DNA from: Tipula vernalis
Lineage: Eukaryota; Arthropoda; Insecta; Diptera; Tipulidae
Assembly: GCA_958295665.1 (NCBI GenBank)
Contig: OY282560.1
Location: 144,080,091-144,144,090, forward strand
Direction: 5' to 3'
DNA: 64,000 nt
The position numbers were made by a program, and so were the translations under genes. This document shows positions 10,935 through 22,260 of the stretch, one piece after another (the stretch's first letter is position 1; every line of letters starts with the position of its first letter). The notes beneath the pieces were generated by a model, which saw only the letters and a program-made list of their open reading frames with translations, was not told where the DNA came from and did not search any database.

Positions 10935-12915
10935 TGTGTTTTGGTTCAATTCGTATGCAGGTACCTCTTGACATCAGTTTCCAAAGCTTTTCAAATCTCC
11001 GCCTTCACCATAGAAACGGATTGGCAAAACAAAATTACAAATCGAACAAGCCGTTCTCGAGATACCATTGCTTTTTCAGGCTTTCAAAACGTCGAGATAA
11101 ATGATTTTAGACCAACCAAATTGTTCGTCATTTTTGACAAAATTTCAATACTCTGGTTTTTTTTAGACCGAAGAAATTGCAAATTGCGGGTTGTTTTTTT
11201 ATGAAAATTAGAAAAGTATTTAATTTAATTTTATATGTACTATGGTTACATGTTGTCAAGCCAAGACCTTTTTTACTCCCTACGCGCTTTAAATAAATTT
11301 CTCGTACAAAGGCTTCATTTTAATCCTATTATCTTACTTTACGTAATAATTTTAAATAAAACACTTTGTATATTACATAAACGCTAAATATGCTGTCGCA
11401 CGGTTGTTCATCGTGACAAAATTGAATTGGTTTGTTTATAAACAAGTTGTTTGAAATATCATTCAGAGATCTACTTCTGTTACTCATTATATTAATAAAT
11501 CTTATTAAAATATAAACATTTTCCCTCCTAATATCTTAAGTTTGCCATAGAGAGGTATGTACGAATATATATATACATGTTATGTCTTTTGAATAATTAA
11601 TTTTCACCATCAACAGAATGTAAAATATTTATGATGTTTTTTCGGGTATAAATTCCAAACCTACAGAAATGGCTAAATTCCAAAAAAAAATTCGAGTACA
11701 TAGAAAATTTATGATGAAAACATAAACAAAAACCATTACAAGGATTATTTTTTATGTCTTGAAGGGATATCGAAAAAAAAATACAAAAACTTAAAGAGAT
11801 TCCATTTTACTTTACTTTCATTATTTTAAGCTCCAGCATGAAAATCAATTTTTCTTCTCTGTGGTTATCTAATCAATTTTCTTTTCAGTATCAAAAAAAT
11901 GTTTGTGTTTGTATACACTTGTACGTATATATGAAAAAGATAAATAACTTTGTATTCGATATAAAATAAAGATAACATTGATAATAACACAATGTTAAAA
12001 TAAAATCTTGAAAATTATTTTGTCTCTTTGTTGTAAATTTAATCGATGTACGTATCTAGAAAAAGTTGTTAATTAGAATTGTTTTTCAATAAATGTCTAT
12101 TATCATGAAATGTGTAAGAAAATCTGATAATTTTAAACATTGGAAATTGTTATTATTAATTTCATCTAGAAATTAGCACGAAATCAACTTTTTGTGTTAC
12201 GTATCACAAATCTATAGAGATAATAATCATGTTGAATTTTTGTAACGCTACCTTCTCAGAAGCTACTAAATTGGTTTTAATTATTGGTGTCTGTTAAAAG
12301 GGTTGAAGGTGTAGATTTGTGAACATTTATCCGGATTTGGATTAAAAATGTATAATCTACCTCTCGATACAACGATTTTGGAGCTTGTCATTTATAAAGG
12401 ATGTTCAAATTTTGAGTTTCATTTTAAATTTTTAAAAACACATAAATTATTGGAATCCATTAAATAATTTAGTGAACGTTAAAGTAGAAATAATATCTAA
12501 TAAGTAACCGCTTCTGCTAGATCTGCAAGCTATTATTCTTTTACCAAAGATTCCAATGACAATTGCCTTTATGCCATAAACCTTACTCTTTAAAAACCCC
12601 CTTAGGAAAAAATCCAATAGTGTTAAATCACATTGACGGCCAATTAACATCTGTTTCTCATGAAATTATTCGACGCAAGGCTGGGCAGTAATGAATTACA
12701 TATATTTGAATTTCGTTATGAAAATACAAATTACAATTTGTAACTTGTATTTTAGTTACTCATTTCGAAGTAACAGTATTTCATGTTTTAATTACTCAAA
12801 TTCTAAGTAAGTTATCCAATACCGAATACCGAGTACCACGGTACACGGATATTTTAGTCCATTTTCGAATACTTGACTACCCAAATAATTTGATCGATTA
12901 CCAGGGTAATTTGAT
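10935..12915. other. noncoding stretch
   Basis: No gene is supported. Around 11010-11060 the words GAAACGGATTGGCAAAAC and CCGTTCTCGAGAT resemble fragments of dispersed repeats, but no structure could be defined. The rest is AT-rich with no long frame. Confidence 0.4.
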
Positions 12916-13745
12916 TCAGGGCACGAAATAACTCCGCGGGAATTTATTCCGCCGAAAATTTTTGTCTGGTGAAATTAATCTAATTTTCAATGTGTGTCAT
13001 TTTTTAAAAATGAAATAATTTCGCGCGGATTTAATTCAGTTTTATAAAAGTTAAATGTCACGGATTTAATTCATATTGAAAAATAATTAAATTAACGCGG
13101 AATAAAATCTCCGCAAAATTGAGTTCCAAATGAATTTAACTCCGCCGATAAATATGAATTTATTCTGTCACAAAAATTAGAAGGTTGAAATATAAATATT
13201 GTCATCGAAAGTGAAAGGAATGTAACGTCTTGAAATTAACTTGAACATAGATTACATCCTCACGAAAAAGTACCATAAAGCTTATTGGATTACAAAAGAT
13301 TCAAATGAATTGAACATTTCCAAAAGTTTCACATACTTTATACATTTATGAAAAGGTACCAAAAACATTTTGGATTACAAAGATTGAAATAAATAGGGCT
13401 TTTTGAAATGATGTTAAATGTTACATGTATTTTACACTTTCATGTAAAAGTAAAGGCTTATTTGATTACAAAAGATTAAACTAACTTATGATTGTGAAAT
13501 TAGTACATATAAATTAAATAAATAAGGTTTATTTTCATTGTTTTTTATTGCGAATTTAATTCCTACTTAAAAATTAAATCATTTCGCGACGGATTTGATT
13601 AATAATCTGAAATGAATTAATTCTCCGCAAAAAAATGTATTGAATTTCTAACGGATATAATTCAGTTTATCATAAAAATTGAGTTTGCGGAGAAAAAATT
13701 TGTTCGAAATAGTTCATTATTGGCGGGAGAATTAATTCCGAGTCA
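12916..13745. repeat. segment with recurring GGATTTAATTC / CCGC motifs, possible MITE
   Basis: The motif GGATTTAATTC and variants recur near both ends (about 13027, 13064, 13554, 13652, 13725), usually next to CGCG, CCGC or GCGG, in otherwise very AT-rich DNA. The outer ends show a weak inverted match: GGAATTTATTCCGCC near 12940 against GGAATTAATTCTCCCGCC on the minus strand near 13735. This suggests an ~800-bp non-coding element with subterminal repeats. No target duplication was found. Confidence 0.35.
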
Positions 13746-14084
13746 TATGAGTACAACGAAGTTTGACAAAACTTATAAAAAATTTAATGTATTCATGGTA
13801 AAATTTTTTAATGTATTGATGGTAAAATAAAATTTAATTCGATTTAACTAAATTTAACCATGCATGATTTAATTTATTTTGTTTGTCGGAACAAAAAATA
13901 TTTGTAAGATAATAATAAGCGGTTTCCCAAATTTTAAACTACGAATAAGAATACCCATATTCTAAAATGCATTCATCGCCCGCGTCATTTAACAAATTAT
14001 TTCAATAAGATTATTTCGACTTGTTAATCAGCAAAAATGAAGAGGTCCATCATTTATAAATATATATTGTAGAAAAAGTAGAAA
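13746..14084. other. noncoding AT-rich stretch
   Basis: Contains a short near-duplication of GTATTCATGGTAAAATTTTT-type sequence at about 13790-13825, otherwise nothing recognisable. Confidence 0.35.
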
Positions 14085-14255
14085 TATCAAAATCCCACCC
14101 GTACTTTAACCCGAGGTCAATACAAAGTGTATCGACTCCAAAAAATGAAAACTTCCCTTGAGCTTTCTCTGTGGTAGTTTGGTTTCGTACTGATAAGTTC
14201 GTACAAACAAAAAGTTCGGTCTACTCATCAGGCAGCTACGACCAAACTACAAAAA
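14085..14255 (-). repeat. dispersed repeat family, copy 1 (GTAGTTTGGT hairpin)
   Basis: On the minus strand this begins GTAGTTTGGTCGTAGCTGCC, continues through CTGATGAGTAGACC, reaches ACCAAACTAC as the other side of a hairpin, and later contains GATATTTCTACTTTTT. The same order of words is found at 18130-18380 and 61725-61990 on the plus strand. No coding capacity is visible; it looks like a MITE or a retroelement end fragment. Confidence 0.6.
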
Positions 14256-14479
14256 TACAATTTTTTTATTTTTTTTAATTTCAAACAATTTTTACAGTGA
14301 CTAATATTAACTTATACTTATTCCTTAACTAAGATTCTTACCCTAGGTTTTATCATCTATGAGTCAATGCAATTGTTATTTATTTTCTTTAGTCTTAACC
14401 TACGATTTTTATTTATTTTATTATTCTCTTAGATTAATTATACTACATATGTACAAGCTTAAAATTACCAAGGTGTCAG

Positions 14480-15324
14480 GTGAGATTAGATCCCCGCGGA
14501 TTCCAGGTCCCATGAATGAAGGATTTTGCGGAGGAATTCTACCTCAGAGTGTTTGGTCCTCCCCACGAACTTTACCTGGATGCGCCGGCCAAAGTTGTGG
14601 AGAGTTTCGAGGTTTGCGCGCTCCTCAAGTTCGGATGAAGGGGTACATTTAATGGACGGAGGTTTCGACCAATCGTCGAAAGCGAAGCGAAGGGAGTTTG
14701 CCTATACTGAGGAGAGACTTTTCCAATGATTGTTGAACAAGTCTCCCATCCAAGCAGGGATTGCGTAGGTAAGTATTGGTCTGATGTAGGCTTTATAGAG
14801 TCTCAACTTGATTTAGGGGAGAGGCCACTATTTCGGTTGAGGAATCGATAGAGATTATGGCGGGCAGTAAACGCTTTTTTCTTTATGTATTTAATTTAAG
14901 GCAGCGATGATAGCTTCCTATCGAGAATTACTTCCAGGTATTTGACTTGAGGTTTGAATTCAGGGACGTTACCCTCGAATGAAATGGGATTGGCTTTGTA
15001 CATTTTGGAGTTTTTGTTGTGATGGAAGTGGATGATTTCGGTTTTACAGGAATTGATTTTAATCTTCCTCTTCCTCGCATATTCCGAGTACATTACAAGG
15101 TATTTGGCGATCCTTTCGCTCGACTTGCGAGCGCTGGTCGAGGAAGTGAATATAGCCGTATCATCGGCGTATATTTGAATTTTTGTTTCCTTGTTGTCGT
15201 GCCTCGGAATATCGTGGTAGTAGAAGGAGAAGAGGTGTGAGCCAAGTATGGATCCCTGAGCAACCCCCGCAGCTACTGGTTTGATCCTGAAACCGTGGTT
15301 GTTCAGCGAGACAATTTCCGGTTT
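14480..15324 (-). pseudogene. Jockey reverse transcriptase, C-terminal part
   Basis: Pieces in different frames give VAQGSILGSHLFSFYYHD (motif B), QIYADDTAIFTSS (motif C with catalytic YADD), the thumb segment KIKINSCKTEIIHF, VKYLEVILDRKLS, and further on RHNLYRFLNRNSG and a KAYIRPILTYAIPAW-like block. This is the canonical tail of Jockey-clade RTs, which end without an RNase H domain. At least three frameshifts occur, one of them between motif A and motif B near 15325. The catalytic Asp pair is preserved. Confidence 0.8.
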
Positions 15325-16384
15325 CTAAGGTAGGAATATGTTAGTTTGATTAGGTAGTGGGGGAAGTTGCATTTTATCACATTTTAAGGCTTTTTCTATG
15401 TCAACAAAGGCGGCGATGGTCGATCGGTCGAACCGTTTAGAGTTTTTGATGAAATTTTTGAGCCTTAATATAGCTTGTGTTGAAGAGTGGCCAGCACGGA
15501 ATCCGAATTGTTCATCAGGAGTGTAGGGTTGGAGCAGTGAAAGTAATCTATTGAGAATGACTATTTCTGTTATTTTGCTTAAACCGTTTAGGAGTGAAAT
15601 GGGGCGAGTGTTTTCTATTCTGTTGCATGGCTTTCCTGGCTTAGGAATAGGTATGACTTTGCCAATCTTCCAGCAGTCTGGAAAGTAACCAGTGTTTATT
15701 ATTCCGTTTAGGATATTGGTGAAGAGAGTGACTGCTTTTTTGGGGAGGTTTTTTAGAGCTGTATTAGGAATATTGTCATCGCCAGGAGCTTTTATCTTGT
15801 TGAGGTGACGAATAATGTTGAAAATTTCGTCTTTATCGACCGTCGAACTGATTTGATCGTACGGTTGGGAGTTAAGAGAATTAGCAATGTTGTTATTGAC
15901 TAACAACTCGAATTGGGGGTCTTTGAATGCCTCGTTCTGAGTATGCACTTTTTCGTAGTGGGATGCGATTTGTTCAGAAATTTGTTTAGGATCTATGATA
16001 GGATGGGGATCTTGCAGAAACTGGGTGATTGAATTGAATTTCTTGCCATTGAGCTTCCTAATTTCGTTAAAAATTTCGGGGGAATTATCGGGCACTTCTT
16101 TCAATCTTCTTTTGAAACTTGCATTTTTCAGTCCACTAAACCAACAGCAAATCAGCTTCGAAAGGAGATTGATTTCAGTTTTTGAGACGGAACCTGGATA
16201 TTTATAATGGAGATGGTTCATACGGTTTCGTTGCTTAATTAGGGATTGGAGCTGGTGTGGTAGTTTTGCGTTATCCTTACTTTGGGTAAGTGGAATAGTT
16301 TTCTCAATGGCAAGCTGAATTGTTTTGGTAAGAGTGGAAGCCCTTTCCTTAATTTCAGCAATGATGACTTGGGCGGGTGCTCAC
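15325..16384 (-). pseudogene. Jockey reverse transcriptase, N-terminal part
   Basis: A long open frame of about 298 residues from the first Met, open further upstream. It shows the linker (LTKTIQLAIEKTIPL near 16300), DDNIPNTALKNLP, the finger motif RPISLLNGLSK, QFGFRAGHSSTQA, and motif A as AAFVDIEKAL, in which the usual F-D after the catalytic Asp helix has become L-K. It follows the endonuclease after frameshifts near 16385-16440 and continues into motif B in another frame at 15325. Confidence 0.85.
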
Positions 16385-17112
16385 CTGGGAGGTTTTGATG
16401 AATATGGACTTTGAATTTGGCCCAATTGGCTTGGCCCAAGTTCCGGTAGTTCTTTTTTGATTGGCATTGAGTTTTGAAGCACTGGAAAAAACATCGGAAC
16501 GTGGTCGGAACAAAACTCATGTAAAGTTTGGGGATTGTTTCGCAAAGTGATATTTTTGGATAATATCAAATCGAATATTGAATTTCCCTTAGGAAAGGTT
16601 TGGTCGCTCGGGGCGTTTAATTGTAGATTAAAATTTAAACATATCTTAAAGAGTGCTAGACCATTCTGGTTGCTGTTTGGGCGGTTCCAGGCTTCGTGTC
16701 GGGAGTTGAAATCTCCAGCCAGTATGATTTGGTTGCCAGAGTTTAGGATATGTACTATATTCGGTATATTGATCTTCCTAACGTAGGTCGAACAAAACGT
16801 AATACATCGAGTTGGGGTCCCTACGTTTAGTAAAGTAGCCACAATGTCGTTTGAGATGAATGTTTGGGCTAGAAAATAAGGAATACCATTCTGTATCAGA
16901 ATGGCAGTGCCTCCGATATTATTTTTTATCCTGTCACACCTAAAGATGGTGTACCCCCGAACAAAGAATCTGTGTCGCTGGTGTAGGTGGGTTTCGCACA
17001 GAAGGACTAGATTCAGTTTGTGACGGGACAACATTTCCTCCAGCTCTTTACGTCGGTCTAGTGTGACTAGACTGTTGGCGTTCAGAGTAATGCAGGTCAG
17101 TTGTTCAATCAT
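16381..17112 (-). pseudogene. Jockey ORF2 endonuclease domain
   Basis: Starts at the minus-strand ATG at 17112, which overlaps the ORF1 stop as ATGA. The 243 residues read as an apurinic-type endonuclease that nicks the target: LTCITLNANSL (Asn), LVLLCETHL (catalytic Glu), GTAILIQNGI, ILAGDFNSRHEAWN (Asp and Asn), NSIFDLILS, and CSDHVPMFF (SDH). All catalytic positions are present. The end of this frame drifts out of the linker because of a frameshift near 16440. Confidence 0.87.
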
Positions 17113-17240
17113 GGGTTGTTGGGTAGGGTAGTTCCGAATCTCATGTAGGCAAAGCGTTTTTCAACTATGTTGGATATGGGGATGCGATCATATTCCGTGA
17201 AGAATTGCTCGCACTTGATCTTACTCACACTGCTCTAACA
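17109..17240 (-). pseudogene. C-terminal end of Jockey ORF1
   Basis: The minus strand upstream of the endonuclease reads KIKCEQFFTEYDRIPI, then EKRFAYMRFGTT, and ends at a TGA that overlaps the next ATG. Its position and short length identify it as the last part of the nucleic-acid-binding ORF1 protein. The rest is missing through 5' truncation. Confidence 0.55.
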
Positions 17241-17544
17241 GGCGATCGACACTACTCTTGGGAGCCGGAGATGGTTGGGAATTTAATGAATTACTGCTAG
17301 TTATACTGGCATATGAGATACCTTCTCTCCGCAACCCGAGTCCTGAGGGGAGAGGAAATAACGATGAAACAAAAACGGCGAAGAAAGAGAAATTCCCAGA
17401 TCTAAGCAGTGTAATTCAAGTGATACGAAGAGAGAATTCGCGAAAAACGCCGAAGACATATCGTTGTATATTTCATATTGCGGAATTTTTAAATGAATAC
17501 TCCGCACTCAAAGCTGAGAATGAAAACATAAATCAATGATAATG

Positions 17545-17691
17545 TCTCGATAGTGGATGTTCTTTGTAAAGATGAAGAAATATTTGAGGACATATACGAT
17601 GGTGAGTGCCAATGGAACCGTAAAAATGAAGGCTACACTAGGGAACCAAAAGAAAAACGTAAGTTTAAACAACGCTATGTACTGGATTTGC
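17545..17691 (+). pseudogene. copia polyprotein relic, part before the insertion
   Basis: An open frame ends YVLDLRTNLL, matching the copia block between protease and integrase (usually VLYVPDLRTNLLSVGKI). The frame is interrupted at 17706 and resumes at 18384 with SVGKITDKGY. The residues before YVLDL are charged (ECQWNRKNEGYTREPKEKRK) and not clearly gag or protease, so the upstream limit is uncertain. The protease DSG motif is not visible. Confidence 0.5.
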
Positions 17692-17705
17692 GTACGAATT
17701 TATTG

Positions 17706-18383
17706 TTAAGAATTTAATTTGTCTGTCTGTAATAAGTTGATTTTTCGGCATTCTTTATAGACAAATATACTAATTGTTCATGGCCATCCCAATATTTTCG
17801 ATTTGGTAAATCAGAAAAATATAGAGGCCAATCGCTCATAATATATCTACTGAAAAAAAGTATAAATATCTTTCCCCCTCCCCGTAATTTTGGCTGAAGG
17901 CCCAGAGTTATACCAATGTACAACTCTGCAAAAATGAGAAGAATGCCGAAAAATCAACTTATTACAGACAGACAAATTAAATTCTTAACAAATATACGTG
18001 TGGGCATAATACACATACAAATGAGGTTTCTCCATGGGTTTTTATAGTTGATGTAGTTGAATAATAATTCGCTATGTCAGTACGTTCTGGCCAGATACTT
18101 AATGTATGTGGTTAGAGTGGAAATTTTTGTAGTTTGGTACTTTGGTCGTATCTGCCTGATGAGTAGACCATACTTTTCAGTACGATACCAAACTACCAAC
18201 AGAACTCATGGAGGGTTCTCATTTTTGCAGAGTTGTACATTGGTATAACTCTGGGCCTTTAGCCATAATTACGGGGAGGGGGGAAGATATTTCTACTTTT
18301 TTTCAGTAGATATATTATGAGCGATTGGCCTCTATATTTTTCTGATTTACCAAATCGAAAATATTGGGATTGCCATGAACTTA
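17706..18383. mobile_element. 678-bp insertion with nested inverted repeats
   Basis: It separates two adjoining parts of a copia block and is flanked by a 14-bp direct repeat GTACGAATTTATTG (17692-17705 and 18384-18397). Inside are two inverted repeat pairs: 17705-17755 with 17939-17989 (51 bp, apparently perfect), and 17776-17940 with 18216-18380 (165 bp, few mismatches, no indel). The right part belongs to the GTAGTTTGGT family. No frame of interest is present. The long duplication points to target-primed reverse transcription with template switching or inversion, but a complex DNA element is possible. Confidence 0.65.
18110..18380 (+). repeat. dispersed repeat family, copy 2
   Basis: Begins GTAGTTTGGTACTTTGGTC, continues GTATCTGCCTGATGAGTAGACC, forms a hairpin with ATACCAAACTAC, then carries GATATTTCTACTTTTT and GATTTACCAAATCGAAAAT. 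It matches 14085-14255 (reverse) and 61725-61990. It is the right half of the 678-bp insertion. Confidence 0.6.
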
Positions 18384-18535
18384 GTACGAATTTATTGTCA
18401 GTCGGAAAAATAACTGATAAAGGTTATCACGTAACGTTTAGAAAGAACGGAGCCACGATCGAAGACGATGACAGAAATACAGCATTATTAGCTAAAAGAA
18501 TTGGAGGACTGTATTCAGTGCTGTCGTTCTGAAAA
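18384..18535 (+). pseudogene. copia polyprotein relic, part after the insertion
   Basis: The block LSTNLLSVGKITDKGYHVTF, followed by EDDDRNTALLAKRIGGLYSV, is the copia segment just before the integrase zinc finger. The frame ends at 18533 and no integrase or reverse transcriptase follows. Instead a polypurine-like stretch and an LTR-like sequence appear at 18580, so most of pol has been deleted from this copy. Confidence 0.75.
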
Positions 18536-18579
18536 TTTTAAACGAAGTACGTTCAAATTTTCATGGGAGTATTTCTAGA

Positions 18580-18800
18580 CAGAAGGGAGTGTTCACGAAA
18601 TATGATTATTAGACCTTAGCCATAAATTTTATTAGCTCTTTATCTATTTTACTATTAAAGCGTTAAGCTCTGTATACTGCTCGAGCTAAACAGTTTTTAA
18701 CTCGGTCACAACTCTTCACGAGATCACAGATATTTTTAGATTATCGTTTTGGGAGTTTTAAGTTTTTATCGTAGAGAAGAGTACCGACCAGCGACACCGT
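18580..18800 (+). repeat. probable 3' LTR of the deleted copia copy
   Basis: AGAAGGGAG looks like a polypurine tract and is followed at 18589 by TGTTCACGAAATATG, a typical LTR start. The next ~200 bp have no frame. The other end is uncertain, perhaps at GCGACA near 18795. No matching 5' LTR is seen in the window. Confidence 0.45.
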
Positions 18801-19499
18801 AAGTGAAATTTTTAATTTTTAACTATTTTTACCTAAATTTTACGTGGTAAACGGAAAATTTATCTTAAAGCAACTTTAGTTTCAAACCTTTTCACTTTCA
18901 CCATCGGAATTTTGGCAGATATTCCAAATTCAGACACGTTAAATATGGGAACATGTTTGTCATAATGGGAAGATATTTTGGTGCAATTTAAAGAAATGTC
19001 ATTGGCAGACAATACCTCAGTAGGTACCTAGGGTAACCAGGTCATAAATGACTAAAGCTGGACAAAGTCTGAAAAAATCGCCTTAAAAAAAGCAGGACCG
19101 TTATTAAATCTCGAAATATGTTTGTATTTGATTTAAAAAAAATTGCTACCTAAAATTGGTTTAGAGGCGACGACTGGTTACAAAATATGAACGTGGTGGA
19201 ATCTCATCTAGAAAAGTTTTTAACCCGCCAATTTGATTAATAATTTGAAGGTGTTACAACTAATTCATTGATCATTAAATATATTGGTTAAGTCAGAAAA
19301 TATATTTCAATGGAACTTGTGCGTAATCACAGCAGTTCCATTTAGGTCAAAGATAGAGTTTCTTAAATGAAACATGGCCAGAATTCAACAAATATTGCAA
19401 GACAATATAATGATTTTGTGGTTTTTAGAAAAAAATTTGGGGAAATTAGATTTACAAAAGAAAAATTTGTTTTTACTTTCATAGGCCATTACAACTTTC
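18801..19499. other. noncoding stretch
   Basis: AT-rich with no gene. The later part (from about 19290) already shows words of the following ~240-bp repeat, such as AAACATGGCCAGAATTCAAC. Confidence 0.4.
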
Positions 19500-20340
19500 C
19501 CGGGTTCCAGCACCAAATGGAGCACGTTTGACAATGGTTTTTAGTGAAATTTTAATAAAATCTAATAAAAAACAGAATTATTGACGTTCTGAAAATTTCT
19601 TGGGTCACCTTATTTGGGGTCGCATTTGTTTTAATAAAATAAGAGCCAAATTTAATAAATATTGCGGAACACCACTAATGATACTTTGGTTGATGCCGTT
19701 TATCAGAAACATTGTTTCCCTAATTTTCTTTTTTTTAGGTGGCACGTTTGTGGATGGATTTTAATTATATATTTATATTTGAGATTTGAGATTCTTTAAG
19801 TAGTTCCTAATACAACATTTATTAATTCCGGCTATGGAAAATTCCTTTGGCCATATCATCTGAAATCGGACTTCTTAATTAAACAATGGCTCAAATACAG
19901 GATATTTTTGAGTTGAAACTTTAAATTAAAAAAAGATATTCACCAAATTTATTTGTATGTACTTAGCTAATTCAGACTAGTTTCCAGCATCAAATGGATG
20001 GAACAAACACATTTGTTGATAGATTTTAGGGTAATCTACTATCTGCGATATTTTGTAAATTCTATAAATAATTCCTATTATAAAACCTATTATTTCATGG
20101 CCTGAAAAATTTTCTGCCATAAGGTATAGGGGATCGGTGTTTTTTAAATAAAACGTGGCCCAACTGCAAGAAATATTTTGGAACACTAAGTAGTTGAAAA
20201 CAATTTCAATTGTTATAACAAACGCCTCTAAAATTTTACTGTAAAATTTATAATTCTTTGCAAAACTAATTTCAAACAAAAAATTCAAATGATTTGTAAT
20301 TTTTTTAAAAATACATGTATTTTCCCACCCTGTCTGAGAT
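19500..20340. repeat. diverged ~240-bp repeat units
   Basis: A landmark (TTCCAGCACCAAATGGA or GGCACGTTTGTGGATGGATTTTA) recurs at about 19503, 19738 and 19977, spacing near 240 bp. Each unit later has CCTAATA or CCTATTA, then GGCC and a T-rich part. A related unit reappears at 23027, on the far side of the GAATTC array. The 170-residue minus-strand open frame (19977-20489) through it has no family features and is taken as a chance frame. Confidence 0.5.
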
Positions 20341-22260
20341 AATGGGATTTTGACAAGATACATCAAACTCTGATAGTAATATAAAATTCTAACAGTATCT
20401 GACGAATTGTGAGCTGGTTTAAAGAATTCTGATGAAATATTGTGAATTCCGACATAATACGTGGAATTCTGACATGATAGGCTTACCAAATTCTAAAAGA
20501 TTTATCGAATTGTATAAAGCGAATTTTGAAATGATATATCGAATTCTGACATATGATATTTCGAATTCCTACATGATGTATAGAATCCGGATATTAAGTC
20601 GAATTCTGAGGCGACATAATTAATTTTGACATCATGTATCGAATTTCGACATAATTCTGACAGATACATTGAATTCTGATAGTATATAGCGAATTCTGAG
20701 ATGATATATCGAATTCTGATATGTTACGTCGAATTCTGAGATAATATATCCGAATTCTGAAATATTATATAGAATACTGATATGATAGGTATACCAAATT
20801 CTAAAAGATTTATCGTACATAACGAATTTTGAGATAGTATATCGAATTCTGACATATGATGTTTCGAATTCTTATTTGATGTAAAGAAGCCGGATATTAA
20901 ATCGAATTCTAAGACAACATAATGAATTTTGACATCATGTGTCGAATTTCGACATAATTCTGACAGAAACATTGAATTCTGATAGAATATAGTAAATTCT
21001 GAGATGAAATATCGAATTACGACGATATGTTTCGAATTCTTACATGATATATAGAAGTCTGATATGGTATGTCGAATTCTGAGATGATATATCCGAATTC
21101 TAACATATATGTCATATTATATAGAACTGACATGATAGGTATATCAAATTCTAAAAGAATTATCGAATTCTTACAGTAAACAACGAATTTTGAGATGGTA
21201 TGTCGAATTCTGACATCTCGAACATGACATAAAAAAGTGACACAACTCAAAAAATTAAGTTTTTAAGATATTTCGTCAAAAAGATGCGCAATAATCGATT
21301 TCATAATCTGACATAGTGGGGATAGTGACCATAGTGGTCATAGTTATTTTACAAAGCGAGAGACTGCTTAATTTTCCGATCTTCCTTTTTTTGACGCCCA
21401 TAGAGTATAATCGAAATTAGCATGTTTTATTTTGCTCTCCTGAAAAATTTGAAATTTTGAGTTGTCAATATTCTTTGTAACGTGCGATGTATCTCGAATT
21501 CAGACGTATTATATAGAATACTGATATGATAGGTATACCAACTTCTAAAATATTTATCGAATTCTGACAATATATAACGAATTTTGAGATGGAATATCGA
21601 ATTCTGACATAATTTGTAGAATCCTTACATTACATATGAAATATAATGAATCTTACAGTTTGTATCGAATTCTGAGATGATATATCGAACTCTGACATAT
21701 GTTTCGAATTCCTATATGATGTATAGAAAATGGATATTGAGTCGAATTCTGAGACGACATAACGGATTTTGACATCATGTGTCGTATTTTGATATAATTC
21801 TGACAATATATATGTATAACGCGAATTCTGAGATGATATATCGAATTATGACATTATATTTCGAATTTTTACGTGATATATAGAATTTTGGTATGGAATG
21901 TCGAATTTTGGCATGTATATAGAATTCAGACATATTATATAGAATACTGACATAATATATCAAATTCTGACAGATGTATCGAATCCGATAATATGTATCG
22001 AATTCTAACATGAAATTTCAAATTCTTCATGATATACATAATTCGGATGTGGAATATATAAATTTGAATATGATAAGTTCTGAAAATATATAGCGAATTC
22101 TGATATGGTATTTCAAATCCTTAGGTTATATATCGAACTCTGACATGATATAACGAATTTTGACATAATAATTAAGTATAAAGAATACTGACTGGATATA
22201 TCAAATTCTGAGATGATTTATGATGATATCCCAAATTCTGACAAATATCAACTATATATC
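20341..22260. repeat. GAATTC-rich minisatellite array
   Basis: Dozens of ~20-22 bp monomers resembling TATCGAATTCTGACATGATA, so the EcoRI site GAATTC recurs every 20 bp or so. There is a higher-order period: GATAGG(T/C)-TA-CAAATTCTAAAAGA recurs at 20476, 20784, 21134 and 21528, i.e. 308, 350 and 394 bp apart. Monomers within a block follow a similar order (for example CCGGATATTAA at about 20587 and 20890). Open frames here are repeat artefacts. Confidence 0.85.
21214..21485. other. non-repeat segment inside the GAATTC array
   Basis: About 270 bp without the monomer, from ACATCTCGAACATGACATAA to ACGTGCGATGTATCTCGAATT. The next array word follows at once. It accounts for part of the longer spacing between the third and fourth landmarks. 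Both edges contain TCTCGAA, which could be a short duplication, but no inverted ends were seen. Confidence 0.4.

Larger units (their letters stand above)
14262..17240 (-). mobile_element. Jockey-type non-LTR retrotransposon, 5'-truncated
   Basis: On the minus strand the order is: end of ORF1 (17240-17109), endonuclease (17112-16381), reverse transcriptase (about 16380-14500), a 3' untranslated region, and a run of A on the element strand (plus-strand T-rich run at 14262-14281). ORF1 survives only as its last ~40 codons, so the copy is truncated at its 5' end near 17240, the usual outcome of incomplete reverse transcription. It differs clearly from the element at 5-10 kb in codon use and motifs. 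No target duplication could be found. Confidence 0.75.

Noticed and set aside
19977..20489. 170-residue open frame on the minus strand
   Set aside because: It lies across diverged ~240-bp repeat units and the start of the GAATTC array; no family motif, start context or conserved pattern.
20432..22011. Open frames rich in NSEF/ISEFD-type words in the satellite
   Set aside because: They are repeat translations, with the same phrase coming from each monomer.
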